Positions 1-13,047 of a DNA stretch of 64,000 nucleotides are shown here, piece by piece (within the stretch, counting starts at the first letter, position 1; every line of letters begins with the position of its first letter). The position numbers and the translations under genes are program-made. The stretch is from Baylisascaris procyonis (taxonomy: Eukaryota; Nematoda; Chromadorea; Rhabditida; Ascarididae): contig JAZARR010000197.1 in the NCBI GenBank assembly GCA_037389465.1, forward strand, positions 6,529,001-6,593,000, in the 5' to 3' direction. The notes under the pieces are model-generated. The model had not been told where the DNA came from and ran no database searches. It saw only the letters and a program-made list of their open reading frames with translations.

Positions 1-288
1 ATTACATATAATTAATGACAGCCGCAATTTTATTTATATCTTCATTTGTATTACAATAATGCACTAAAACGTAATAAAATACACCACTATAAATGCATCT
101 TTATGAGGAAAATGCAGCATTAAAAAATGCATCTCTTACAAATAAAATTTATTGCAATGTATTGAAATTGAAGTTCAATAAGCGTTTTAATGCAGCATCC
201 GTATGTTGTTGTCATCGTATCAGCAATGCGCTTGCAGTTATTTACGAGCCCACTTGCAGTTCTATGCGGTTGCTTCTATCGGCTAGGC

Positions 289-509
289 TAGTGCTGCTAC
301 AGCTGCGGTTGTCGCCGATCAGCCCAATCGATTTAGTGCCAGCTCTCTTCCCTTTGCGACGCATTCTTGCTTACGCTCATCATTGTGCACTCGCACGCCA
401 TTCTCCGCATTTACGTCTCTTCCTGCTCGGCATACCGTGGCATTTCGTTGCTACCAGCAAATCTTACAGCCACCCGCACCCTATACTTTTCCATTCAACC
501 AGCCGATGT
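289..509 (+). other. Possible isolated exon in a GC-richer patch (unproven)
   Basis: This stretch is clearly less AT-rich than its surroundings and has an open frame bounded by a possible acceptor (CGGCTAG) and a possible donor (GTATGT at 510). The frame begins Ala-rich (ASAATAAVVADQP) and ends Pro/Phe/Gln-rich (QPPAPYTFPFNQP). I recognise no domain. It could be an exon of a gene lying to the left of the window, or chance. No partner exon was found inside the window. Confidence 0.15.
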
Positions 510-3500
510 TGTATGTGGCTTTGCGACAGATGAAATCTAGGCACATTTTAACATTAGTTTTTTTTCATTACAAAGAGGATACAAGCAGTAATAAAATTTT
601 TCTTTTTTTTTTGTTTTGGGGGGAGAGGGGAGTGGTAATGCAGTATAACAATGTATGCAAATCATCGCTTTCCTAATCGTTGCACAAATCTGCGTTTCTG
701 TGAAACATTGCTTATCGCAAGATGAATCTCTAGCATTTTGATTACCTCGTTATGCATTACGAGGATACAATTTCAGAACTACTTACTCCTCTAAAACGGT
801 CCGTAACGTTCCGTTCTTTGGAAGAAAATATTCCATGTTGTTCTTTAAAGTGCCGAACTGTTCGAATTCAGTGTTTGAAAGCCCTTCAATATTGAACATT
901 TCAACGCATATTTGTTGAGCGAACCACTTTGTAAGGAAGTCTTGTAAAAGTCGGTTGGATCGCTCTATTTCCCATTGGCCGATACTTATTCAGTGAATAG
1001 TGCCTATTGAATGGTCCAGAATTGCGCTAATGAATTGACTCAACTCTAAGCAATCGTTAGCTGTTAAGAATTAAACTACCGAATTCTAATTCGATTTGAT
1101 GGATTGAATCGGTCTACTTGAAATTCATCTAGTCGAATCGAGATAATTAGACTCGTTGAATATAATAGGATACGTTTGCTTTGCAGCGATGTTCATATGG
1201 TCTTCACCTCAACACTGGATATTCAATATTTAATTTTAATTCTTGTTGAATTTCCACCTCAAATCACCCCTTGAGAAAGAATATAGACTTCGAGAAAAAA
1301 AAATCCAAAGAGTTTACGATTTCAAAGCAATGATTGAATGTATGAATCTTTAAAAAAACCTGAAATCATAGTTTCAATACTTATATGCATTATAATTCAA
1401 AATTAATTTACAGGTATCATATGATTACCCCCATATGAAAAGTGATAGGTGGACAATAGCAGTGAAAGTTTGCAATTTATAATTATTTCAAATATTAGCC
1501 TTCGTTGCGATGTCGGTTTTTTTTTCTTTTATGTTCGGCACATCATTTTGTAGTCATTTCATCGGGCTCGAACTTTTTTTTATTTTCAAAGCATTCGGAG
1601 ATTGTTTCGAAACGTGCAACTTGCTTCAACATTTCCTCAACAAATCGCATTCACATTCTACATACTCTTCACTAATATCGATTTTTAACGATTACTCATC
1701 GTTTGTCTACCTGAGTGATTCCAACTTGAATTGTGTTACCTTGAGATGAACGTTGCGGCAATAATTGAAACATTAAGAATACCGCAGTGATCAATTCAGT
1801 GAATATGGATTCAGTTTTTTTTTGTCTTTAAGCGGAAGTTTTTATTCATTTATTCGATATATTTCTTTAATTAGTTTATTATAATTATCTTATCAAAGTG
1901 TAAAATTTTCATATTTAATTATTGAGCGATTGAATTCAATTTTCGGTCTAATTTGAAAATGGTAAAATTGATGAGTGTCATACAGTAAGACCGAAATAGT
2001 ATCTCACCTTATCAATTGTTGGAATGTGAACAGCGACGGCTATATTCTCGATTATGTAAACATTGGAAATACCTTTAATGCTCTTCACTTCCTTTCATTT
2101 ACCTTCTCCTTGTCCTTTTCTCATTTCCCTTTTTTTTCTCATCCCCTGAAAGGTATTCACATAGCGACGAAGCTAAGCGGAAATATACATTTAAACCTTG
2201 ATTACCTCATAGTTAACTTTATAAATTATTAGAGTTTATTAGATTAGCTAGGTAATTTATATAAATTCGTTTATTAGATTTCTATCATCATAGAGTTTGA
2301 TTTATATTATTTTTCTCGCTTAGAAGTGTTTCATTGCCATGAAGGTCTATATTAACAATTATGTTCCACAATTTCACTTCTGAATATGTTTCTTTCTAAA
2401 AATTTCAACTGTTTTTTTCTCGTTTCCCATTTATCACTGCAAAAAGAATTTCTCCACATCGATTATGAATTTCGCAGACGAAACAAGTTGAGCGCTCTAC
2501 ATAGTAAAGGTGCCTATATATGTGAAGGCATATATATTTTATGAATTTAGACGAAAAATTTTGCGAGAAAAAGGTAATTCCGACTGCATATGTGATCGTA
2601 ACCTTTGAACAAGTTTTTTTTTTTTTTTTTTAAGGTAAGGCTCACCTAATCAATGAGATGCCCTTGTTGTTAGGCATGGCTCGACCCATACTTTTTAGAC
2701 ACTGCATTGACAAGTGAGATGTATTGCATTTTTTTTTCATTTTCTTTGATTTATTGTCTATGTTCAATATTTGCTTATTAATGTTTTCTTTGAAATATAT
2801 ATATTAGTAGATGTCATTTGTAGACGTTATTCTCTTTAATATAGTCCACTTCAATAAATCACTAAATTGAAAACAATCAAATTTTGAGAATATCGGATTG
2901 GTTTATCAGTAAGAAATATTTTTATCTTTATTGTTTTACTCAATCTTTCATTACTAATTGAAATAAGATTTCAATTTAATTGAATATAAAATTGCCTTTT
3001 TATAGATAAAAATTGAATAGAGAGAAGATTTGAGGGAAACATTTCAAAGAAAAAGTAAAATTCTTTTTTTTTGAGCCATTTTTCCGCTTCGTTGCAATAT
3101 TACAAGCGATTATTGCGTCGATCATGTGCGAAAGTTGTGCTTAGCAAAATCATGATTTATAGGAAGTATTTTATGGAATTCTTTTTGACAAAAAATACAT
3201 TTTTTCGTTTCGATGAATAAATGTGGAAATATTATGCACTCAAACATTTAATGTGATTCGTCTTTTGATAGAAGAAATGCATATTTATGAAAGAAATTGG
3301 GAAAAAAAGCGGAACTGAGAGTCCTTTGAAATCTAATTTCTTTCTTGGATGGTTTAGAACGGAGAAGTGATTATTGAACACTTCATCTATTTCATTGCTT
3401 GATATTTTCATATACTACAGTTATTTACTCCGAATTTACTTAATGAGAGTAATATTTGCATTGTTATTTACTTTAATAATTAATAGAAAGTTTTAACGAA

Positions 3501-4454
3501 GAAAGATATAAATGTTATACTTATTCGATGTATTCAAGCTAAAGTTTCAATTTTAAACATCAATTTATCCGTAATACTGCCTGAAATAATCTTAACGGTT
3601 CTCATCTACTCGTACGAAAATATATGATGGCCGACACGCTTACTGAACTATCATATATATTTTGATATGCAAATTTTGTAGCAAAAGTTTATGGAATCTA
3701 ATTATGTTCACATAGACGTTGATATTTATTGATGCAATTCGTTTATGCCAAACGCTGTGATGAACGAATTCCGAAATCCAACTCCTGCATAAATTTGCAT
3801 ATATAGATGATTTGAATTCTTACATTCAGGAAATGTATCGAATATCTCATAAACAGTGAAAGACCGGTTGGTTCATTTTGAATAGTAAATTAAACAAATC
3901 ACATAAAACGGCTGCTCCGATTAAACCATTCATAACGATTGGTTTAATCACATGCATTTGACTCCGGAGTCGCCCACTAAAATCATGAGAGTCAACACAA
4001 AATCGAGCGTTGTTTTGACGCTTCTCATGTTATCTCTTGCTGGAATCATTAACCGATTTCCACTTCAGTGCCTCAATGTTCTTATATAGATTATGTAAAT
4101 TTATGTCCTTAATTCGTCTATGCAAATTTTTCGACTTTCTAAACGAAAAAATTTGCGTTTCCGAAATTCGAAACAAATAAATTTGGTCTACTTCTTGTGA
4201 ATTTACAGTATCCATTAGTGCAATTTTGTATCTGCTTAATGAAATAAAAAATAAAGATAAAAATCATTCATATGAAACGAGTATAATTCAGGGCGATCGA
4301 AACATCTTGTTGCAAAATTGTTCGTGTTTCTTTTCGCCTGAGTTATACTTTTTGTGAATTTACATCCATTAGTGCAATTTTGTATTTGCTTTGCGACAGT
4401 TATTGTTCATGCTCATATATTTTTGTATTTTTTCCACTTCGAGACGTTAAAATA

Positions 4455-4570
4455 GATAAGTGAATAAACAACTTAATAAATGAATAAATGGTTAAATAGG
4501 TAAATAAATTGGCTAATGGATTAATAAATTGATTAGTGAATTAATAAATTAATAAAATAAACAAATAAAA
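4455..4570. repeat. AATAAAT-rich degenerate tandem repeat
   Basis: Imperfect repetition of units such as GGTAAATAAATT, GGATTAATAAATT and GAATTAATAAATT. It is a low-complexity AT-rich tract directly before the hairpin at 4591. Confidence 0.5.
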
Positions 4571-4590
4571 TCTCTGTATTTTATCTTTTG

Positions 4591-4682
4591 GTTAAATATT
4601 AGTAACAGTTACTATCGGACATCATCGCAATGGTAACTGTTTACTTGGTGATGTCCGACAGTAAGTGTTACTAATATTTAAC
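4591..4682. repeat. Fold-back hairpin with 34-nt near-perfect arms
   Basis: The left arm (4591-4624) and the reverse complement of the right arm (4649-4682) agree at 32 of 34 positions; both start GTTAAATATTAGTAACA. The loop is 24 nt (4625-4648). The two mismatches lie inside the stem. Size and shape would suit a miRNA-precursor-like transcript or a small fold-back transposable element. The AT-rich stem base and the isolated setting do not decide between these. Confidence 0.6.
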
Positions 4683-5939
4683 AAGACAAATGGATTAATT
4701 TCCAAATGGATAATGTTAATATATATATGAAAAATAGAGAGATTTCTTTGAATCTAGATCTTCAAGCTCCCTATTTTATGATTCGCAAACAAAAGGCTTG
4801 TAGAGCATAGTCCTCAAAGGGAGGGGGGGGGGGAAGTCGATTCTTTCTACAACCTTATTTTTCTCATTTCAACTTTTTCCATATATAAGTAAATGTTGAA
4901 ATTAATAATGTTTTTTTTTTTGCAATAATTTTTCATACAGCGGAGTGTTAAATGCAATGTAGTTGATGTGTTGAAGATTGCTCTGCTAGATGTCAATATT
5001 AGATAAATATTCTGCAAGTTTAATAGGAAATTTCAAGAAAAGGCTTTCGTTCATTTCCAACACTCCAATACAGAACCTTTGTCTAGTCGAATTGTCGTAT
5101 CTCTGCAAGCAATGACGATGATGTGCTGATCTGTGGATTGATCGGCCTCATTTGCATCATGCCCATTTATACATAGAACAATATCCGATAGTGTCTTTCT
5201 TATACCTGAAGAGATCAAACCTGCAGGTAGTTAATAAAGTATATTTCAAAGTGAAGATTTGCAAACGATGCAATTCTTTTAATTCCTTTTTTTAGGAAAT
5301 ATTATTCAAAAATGAGTTTTTATTCTTTTTTTCAGAAACTTTCGAGCTTCGAAGAGTACAATATAGAAAATTCGGTTCTCTTTTAAACTTGAATTTAATC
5401 TTCTTTTTTTTTCTATGAGAGACGATATTTACATAAACCTTCAAAAAAAATTTTTGCATATTGATTATGGTAGTTGCGAAATTTTTATCAACTATGCAAA
5501 TTTTATTGTTGCAGTCATTGCAATGAATAATCATTGAAATATGCAAAATTACCATTTTTTTATAGGAATTAATTTATAGCTGAAATGCTTATATACAGTA
5601 AGCGAATATCGCTGTACTTGAAGATTTAACTATGCCCCTTTTGTTTATACAAGTATTTATTACTTGCAATTTAAAGATGAAAAAAAAATATTAAAATTTT
5701 TTTGAAATGACTGATCATCACTGTTGAAGTTTATTTCTGTATTATTATTGGTTTCATTAAATTGACATAGTTTGGTTCTTAAAGTTTATTGTACATAGAA
5801 TCGTTTTTTATATATGTTATAATGCTTGTAGCAACATGAAATAGGAGTTTTCTAAAATTTTTAAGGCTAATAGAGTGCAGAGAAGCAAAAGTCAAGCAGC
5901 TGACGCAATAACATTTCCAAGGGATAAACTATTTACATT

Positions 5940-6065
5940 GCTCCCCTCCACTCCTTCCTCCTTTGCTTTGTGCTTTATCTTGAGGAAAGGGTTTAAGAAA
6001 TTATTGCGCTCTCCCTCCCCCCCCCTCTTCCATCTCCACTCCCTCCTCTTCCCTTCCCATCACTC
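5940..6065 (+). repeat. Polypyrimidine-rich tract
   Basis: The plus strand is almost entirely C and T over this stretch, including runs such as CCCTCCCCCCCCTCTTCC. Open frames across it are compositional artefacts. Similar shorter tracts occur near 11780-11830, 48665-48705 and 49450-49510. Confidence 0.5.
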
Positions 6066-6837
6066 GTTGTCTACCCTTAAAGTCATAAGATAGCTCAGGG
6101 CAGTAATAACATGCACCTTTATATGACTAATTTCTTAATGAATCATTGATGTGAATGCTGAGAAATGAATCAATATAGCGTTGAATAATTATTTGAGATA
6201 GTTTAGCGGAAACGTCTCCAAAGATGATGAGGGATGCATTTAATTTTTACGACTCTCGAAGTGAAATTCCGATACAGTATTTTTTTCGAAAAGAAACACC
6301 TTTCTGTTGTGGAACAATGTGGAAACAGTTCGTCACTGGGATAGAAAATGACAATTTTTAAATAGTCTACTTTTGTTGCCAGGATGGTTTTTTATTTATG
6401 TTTTGATAATTTGGTGCAATCCTATTTCTTGGAACTCACAAATTTTGACACCTTTAAAATTGTTACAATTCCACCCCCCCCCTCCCCATCCCTACCTTCC
6501 TTAATCTTTTTCTAGCTTTGTTATATTTTGCCTCGAAAGAACACATTACAGGCAAAGCTTATCGATGTCTATTATTGGTGATACTCATTGGTTGCCGCAT
6601 TATTTGTGCTTTATCTGTGGTTGCCGATGAGGTGGCTCAGTGTTGAGTGTTCGTGAAGCCTTCATAGTCTGTGAAGGATTCTCATATTTCTTTTATCCCT
6701 TTATATATTTTATCACTGTTGTTTTATTTGATCATTATTTTATTTTATCGACTAGGTTATCTGTTACATAATTCACGTTATACTGAAATTAAGTAATCAT
6801 ATTATTTACACACTTGTGACTATTGTGCTATAGCTTC

Positions 6838-7037
6838 TCTTTTGAGTGTTTTATTATAGGTTCTTTCTTGAGTGTGTTATAAGTTTACTCTTGACCGTGT
6901 TATAGGTTCCATCTTAAGTGCTATAGGTTCACTCTTGAGTGTTTTAGAAGCTCATTCGTGGGTGTGTTATAAGTTCACTCTTGAGCGTGTTATAGGTTCC
7001 CTCTTGAATGTGTTACAGGTTTTACGGTGTTATAAGT
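6838..7037 (+). repeat. Minisatellite of about 30 bp units upstream of the galectin gene
   Basis: About six to seven imperfect copies of a unit resembling GTGTTATAGGTTC followed by nnTCTTGA. Units vary in length by a few bases. The array ends about 100 bp before the inferred 5' end of the galectin transcript, so it lies in the proximal promoter or leader region. Confidence 0.65.
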
Positions 7038-7132
7038 TTTAAGTTTCAACATCTTTTTTCGTCAGTTCAGTTCTCGTCGTTTGTTCATCGTTTTATGCTC
7101 ACACAAAAAAAAAAAAACTAGACATAATAAAG

Positions 7133-7143
7133 TTGTATTGCAG
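7133..7143 (+). promoter_or_regulatory. Splice acceptor before the galectin start (candidate trans-splice site)
   Basis: TTGTATTGCAG ends at 7143, 47 nt before the ATG. It is a good nematode 3' splice site with no obvious exon upstream. It is most simply read as the site where a spliced leader is added, giving a short 5' UTR. A cis-spliced 5' UTR intron is the alternative. Confidence 0.5.
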
Positions 7144-7190
7144 AAAACCTTCTTCGAAGTTGAGTACATTCCGTTCGTATTACCTCTACA

Positions 7191-10100
7191 ATGGCAGAGC
7201 AGAAGTCCTACGTAAGTCTTTAATGCTTTAAATGTCATCTTCTTTTTTTTTTAACAAGTTTTATTATATATTTTTTCTTCGGTTATCGTTCTATTAATAA
7301 TGATTTTTTAGACTTATTTTAAGCTTCGTGGCTGACAAATGCATCACAGGACATGTTTATGTATTCCTGTAGTTTAGCTTATATTCTCAACAATTCGGGA
7401 CGATTATGTGCATGGAATGCACCGTTAGCAGTCTTCCTCCACTTATACAGTCAGTAATAAATCCTGAAATGTGATCCCATCCATAAATCCAAGTTGGCAA
7501 CAAATCCTGCAACATGACTCCATCTGTAGCACCTCGATGTTTAACGCTGAGGAGGTGGTCCTTTATTCACTGCCGAAGTGGCATGATCATATGGGGATTG
7601 TTGCATTTGCAAAAGCAACTTGACCACATTTCAACACTACGACTTCGTAAAGCGTAAGGTTGCCTAAAGTTGTAGTATTGTCCACGTTCTTGTTCACAAT
7701 ATGTTATTCCTAGTCTAAGCTTAGTATTGATTCGTCGTCATCCAAGTTGACGAGGAGGGGGATAGGAAAAGGTAAAACTAAACAAAGAAAAATGAAGTTG
7801 ATTTGAAGCATTTTATTTCAGCCGATTCCATACAGAAGCCAGCTACAAGAGAAAATCGAACCTGGCCAGACTCTCATCATCAAGGGCTCCACCATCGAAG
7901 AGAGTCAAAGGTATTTTTCTATCTTACAACTCTATTTATTTGTGAATCCTTTTAAACATGCTTTAGGGAACTCACCCTGGAAGGTGTTTTCTTCTGTCCC
8001 ACTTTCCATTATGGTTCTATTCGATCAAAGGTCCTCTTCCATGTTGCGCATTGCATTGATTTCTCTCCATTGCTTATAGTTTTTATTGTTTATAGATTCA
8101 CGGTCAGCTTGCACTGTAAGACTGCCGACTTCAGTGGCAACGATGTGCCCCTGCATTTGTCATTCCGCTTCGACGAAGGAAAGGTATTTGTTGAGTTTCA
8201 TGCAGAGTGGAATTTCTATTTGATCGCTGTTTTAAACGCTTGATGCTAGAATTCCATCGTTATGTTTTATCTGGAAAGGGGGAAGGGATAGAAGAAGATG
8301 TTGATTCTAAGTTCATTGGTTAAGAGGATGGCTAATTTGTAGATTCCATCATTTTCTTCACCATTTTCGGAGAAAATTGCACTGCATAAATCATAGTTGC
8401 GTTTCATCAAAGCAACAGAGATATGTGAATTGTTTTGTTCGATTCTATGCTAAAATTGCTGTTTCAACATTAGGAATTAAAGAAGTAACTCATTGATCTG
8501 ACAATGCAATATGGATTCACCATTCCATTGGGAAGCATTCGATAAATGTTTTTGTGTATCACCATTTGAACTTATTTGTTATGTCTTAAGAAACGAGAAA
8601 TCAAGACCTGTGCCAGTAGATTTTTTTTTTCTTTCTGCGATCATAGAGGCAGTCATGAATTTTTAAATTCTTTGTGTCTATCCATTTATGGTCTTATTTA
8701 TGCTGTCAAGATGAATAAGAATCCATTGAGTTTATCGGCAGTCAGCGAAGTATTTGGGAAATCGTATTCCTTAGGAACTATTCGGAGCTTGTTTGAAGTT
8801 ATTTCTATAAGTAGGAAAGTAAACGTTGATATGTAACCGTTGCAATGAGGGCGGATATCGAATTCTCATAACCTTTTTCTTGGTGGTATTTAAGTGCCTT
8901 TAGCATTTCTTGGTGACTGTTTGCGTGACGATGTGTTGCAGGTGGTGATGAACACGTTCTCAAACGGGGAATGGGGTAAGGAGGAACGTAAAACAATCCC
9001 CTACAAGAAAGGCGAGAAGTTTGATCTGCGCATTCGTGCTCACGACGATAGATTCCAGGTGAGTCCATCGGCTCATTACTTCACTCCTTGCTTCGTTAAA
9101 ACGAGCATGAATGAGACTTCCTCGTCTGGCAGTTCATGTTTTGTGGAAAGGGAAACACAAGTTGCAAATCGTCAGGAAGACGAAATTCAAGGAAAGAGCT
9201 AAAGACCGTGGTTGTAATGTGAAAGGAAGATTGCACACACCGAGCTGTGCTGTCTAGCAAAAGATCGCGGACTTAAGTGCTATACCTAAAGAAGAGGTAG
9301 AAAAATCTATGGTCTCAGGTTACGCAAAAGGGGGTCCATGTCTGTCCATGAGAGGAATCTTAGCAGAAGGGCACGGGTTTCCCATTCTCATTGCTAAGAG
9401 ATGACGCCGTAGCTGAGCCATCGATTCCCCGATCTTACCGAAAATCTAGTCAGAAGATAAGTCGAAGAATTAAATGTATTGCCTGTAAAGGAATTGCGGG
9501 TAGCTTGTTTTATCTAAGAAGAGATCCTAAGTTGAATCACATTTTCCGAGAAAGTGGCGAAGGCGATCCACCGCAAGTCACATGAGATGTTGATGATTGG
9601 GTTGTGTGTGGTGGCGAAAGAGGTGTTCTTCTGCATTAAATGGGTCTTATGGAGCCTCTGGCCGAAACTTATGGAGGGGAAAGACCGAGTTTTAATTGAG
9701 TAATTCAGATTCAGATAGGACTATGTTTTCTTCATTATTATAAGAATGTGAGGAGCGTTAAGGGGTATCAAAAATGCGACTCATGCTCAGCTTTTTCTTG
9801 TGTATTATACAATCACATCGGGTTCTTTGAAGTTGGAGACGAGCAAACTTATTTGTTGATTTGAGTTAAATCTTTAGATTTTCTGCGACCAGAAGGAGTT
9901 CAAAGACTATGAACATCGTCTTCCACTTTCGTCGATTTCCCATCTGTCGATCGATGGCGACCTTTATTTGAATCAAGTGCACTGGGGAGGCAAATATTAC
10001 GTAAGCTTTGCATTTAGTTTTTTTTTCTATTTATATTTGAAAGGTTTGTTTGCACGCTTAGTGGTTGTCGAGTGGAAGTGGTTGTTTGATGGTTAATTTA

Positions 10101-13047
10101 AGTACATTGCATTCGCAAGCAAAAGGGGATTTCTTAGCAATAGTCAGGGGGAATGAATCATTCAGAATTATCGAAGGAGGCGTTGCAAGGAAAGATTTGT
10201 GAAGCTATAGTTAAGCAGCCAGATCCTTTTTTATGACTGAGTAGTGATGATGGCTTTTCAAGCATCTTTTTTCAAATACAAGAACTACAATAGTTTTTGA
10301 AGAAAATGGACGGATGGCTGGAACTTGGTGTGAGGGTTTTAATATGTGATAGTGCAAAGTTTGTTGCTAAATAGAGAATGATGGTATTCTTGGGCCATAT
10401 GATTGTACTCCCAAACCCTATTTGAGAAAAGCCAATTGTTGAGGAGAAGGCAGAGACGTACTCATAAATACTGCTATTTAGGGATTCCGAAAGTGAAAGA
10501 AATAATTGTGCTGCTATATTACCGACCAAATGGTGAACATTGAGGAGTGGTGAGGAGTATTGCAGAGACTGATTGTGAAAGACTATCATAAAGGGTGACT
10601 AGAGAAAAGAAAAGAGAATGTTATCGAGGAGACATTAGCATTGAAAAGAAGCACTAAGAGTCAACAGATGAATGTGGTATTGCTATGAGCGCAGAAAAAA
10701 ATTGGATTTTATTTCTGTGTTGATGGGCGAATGCAAACAACAATGGAAAATGCTCACTGCATCGGGCACCAAAATTTTCGATATGCTGCGATTTATGAGG
10801 AATGAGATTTATTGACGAAAATAAAAACCTTAGAGCGGATGTTTATGGGAGTGGGCTTGGGAGAATTTCAACGCAGTTAGCTCGTCTCTTGGTCGAACAT
10901 TCTCTATTGTATAAGCAAGATGAGATTGGGGGGGGGGGGGAGCGGGTTGGAAATTTGAGAGGGGGAGGGGATACATGTTTCAATGAATGTAGGAAAACGA
11001 GCAGAATTCAAGCGTTTGCACAAATACATTGCCGTAATGAAGGGGTGTTGGTGGTGGTCGCTGAAGATTCTCTCAACGATAGAGAAAACACACATATAAG
11101 GAGAGATAAATATTGTAGTTCACCGAGATGTGCTGAGTTCATTAGATATGGTTTCGTTGTGGATTATGATATTTATATGTTATGGATGTTTGGAATTTTC
11201 ATTCGCCAATGAATTTCTCGAATTATTCACAGTTAAGGAAAGCCCTAAACGATGTGATTTCTTGTGATTGAAATTTCATCACAAGAATGAAAGCCAATAA
11301 AAACATCGGCGGAGGTGAACTTTCGTCTTTCAGGCGACCGAAGAAAATTGAGCAAAGGTGACATTAAGGGATGGGATATTTTTGTTAATGCATTTAAATA
11401 CCTTTATTGCGATTAAAACGCTATATTATTTTGTGTTTTGGGCACCACTTGATGGATATTGGTGTTTTGATTATCCGAATACTACTACAGCAAATATATT
11501 TTTCAATTTAGAGTAATGGATATTTTCAGCCGGTTCCATATGAAAGCGGAATCGCGCAAGGTTTCGGTGTGCAAAAATCACTATTGATCTTCGCTTGCCC
11601 TGAGAAGAAAGCTAAGCGATTCAATGTGAACCTTCTTAGAAAGAATGGCGATATTGCTCTTCATTTCAATCCAAGATTTGACGAGAAGGTCATTTTAGCA
11701 TTTGATTTCTTTTTCTAATATTATCTTCGATCTAAGCCAGTCTTTTATTTTTCTCCTGAGCTATTGATGACCATATGCTTCTTTGCCTCCCTTCCTTCAT
11801 TTCTCCTTCCTCCTCCCCCCTCCCCCATTTCCGTCCAAGTGCAGTTCCTGCGAAGTCGGATACATATGAAGTATTTTGCTTCTCGGCGTTTTTGCTTTCA
11901 AATGATTCAGACTCTAGAGCGAATTAGACAGTTATTAGAGAATCAGTTCGTTTATGAGTGAAGTTCGCACTCGCAGAACTAGGGCAGACTTGCTCCTCAA
12001 AAAGGGAAGGCTTCAGTAAGGATATCGGTATTATGCTTACAAAAAAATGCATTCATAGAGTTTTTGTTCATACGTTTTGTGCATTGTTGGCGTAGTCGAT
12101 ATGTGCAATCGCAATGCCCAAGTGCTTTTACATTGACTGTGAGGAAATGAGGCCATTATTTGCGAAGGGGAAGTGCTGGATAGGATTTAGGATTGTGCTT
12201 CGGCAATATTCATTCATTTGTAGTTATTGGAGAGGATCGTAGGGATTCGGCATCTAAAAGATGACTCTCTCGATCATTGTTATGTCTAGTTTAGATTATT
12301 TGCTTCCTTATTTTCTGATTTCCTTGCACGATATTATTTTTAACGAAATGAGAGAGGAGATGAATATATGGCACAAGGAGAGGCAAGGGTAAGAAGGTCT
12401 GGGGTGAGGGGGAGCACCTTTCTTACGGCAGAGGCATCCTTTAGGGGATGTTTCGCGCTGGAATAAAGGTGTTCAACTTTGAATTTCTTTTAGCAGAAAC
12501 GATGGTCGATAAAGTAAGTTGATAGCTTTTCAGGCTGTGATTCGTAACGCACTACAAGCAGGCGAGTGGGGCAACGAGGAAAAAGAAGGCAAGATTCCTT
12601 TCGAGAAGGGAGTCGGCTTCGATCTTACCATCACCAACGAGCCCTACGCATTCCAGGTGATCTTTGCCTTTTTTCTGTTTGATCTTTGGATAATGGGTTT
12701 GTTTTAAATTCTATATATTAGAAGTGGGCAACGGTTGAAATGGAGTGCAATGTTGAGAATGGAGGGATATTAGTGGAGTAACGGATAGCGTTCATTATAT
12801 TGGGATGGTGTATGGCGTGACTGGATGGCGAAAACAGCTGATTACGGTGTTTGACTTCACATCATGGAATGAGGGTAATGATTGACCGCAGTTGTGGCGA
12901 ATACGGTCTGGGTTGCTCATCTGTAAATTTCAGATCTTCGTGAACGGTGAACGTTTCTGTTCGTTTGCGCATCGCTCGGATCCGCACGATATCACGGGAC
13001 TGCAGATTCAGGGTGATCTTGAGTTGACTGGAATCCAGATTCATTAA
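7191..13047 (+). CDS. lec-1: Tandem-repeat galectin (two CRDs), LEC-1-like, 8 exons
   Basis: Encodes a 277-aa beta-galactoside-binding lectin with two carbohydrate-recognition domains, the usual size for nematode 32-kDa galectins. Exons: 7191-7211, 7822-7910, 8096-8183, 8942-9058, 9878-10000, 11530-11688, 12534-12656, 12934-13047 (TAA). All join in phase at GT/AG borders. CRD1 spans about residues 8-146 and has His57, Ser59, Arg61, Asn70, Trp77, Glu80 and Arg82, so the usual HFNPR core reads HLSFR. CRD2 (about 147-277) has the canonical core HFNPR at 191-195, then Asn204, Trp211, Glu214 and Lys216 where Arg is usual. There is no signal peptide or membrane segment, as expected for galectins exported non-classically. 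The start MAEQKSY is the first ATG after the acceptor at 7143 and matches the family N-terminus. The symbol rests on recalled similarity to C. elegans LEC-1. Confidence 0.93.
10001..11529 (+). other. Galectin intron 5 (1.5 kb), nothing recognised
   Basis: This is the longest galectin intron and separates the CRD1 exons from the CRD2 exons. It has a G-run at 10929-10940 and a few chance frames with no domain. Introns 4 (9059-9877) and 6 (11689-12533) are likewise without recognisable content. Confidence 0.6.

Larger units (their letters stand above)
1..7143. other. Intergenic region upstream of the galectin gene
   Basis: No gene can be supported here. The stretch is AT-rich with many homopolymer runs. 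It holds a GC-richer patch at 180-540, a direct repeat pair near 4198 and 4355, an AATAAAT-rich low-complexity block at 4455-4570, a fold-back hairpin at 4591-4682, a polypyrimidine stretch at 5940-6065 and a minisatellite at 6838-7037. The remaining sequence shows only short chance reading frames. Distal promoter elements of the galectin gene probably lie at the right end, but I could not identify a specific one. Confidence 0.6.

Noticed and set aside
93..533. 146-codon open frame at the left edge
   Set aside because: It overlaps the GC-richer patch in another frame. The Cys/His/Leu-rich content looks like a shadow frame and no domain is seen.
10802..11212. 136-codon open frame inside galectin intron 5
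   Set aside because: It contains a G-run-derived poly-Gly stretch, has no domain, and lies within a well-supported intron. Chance.
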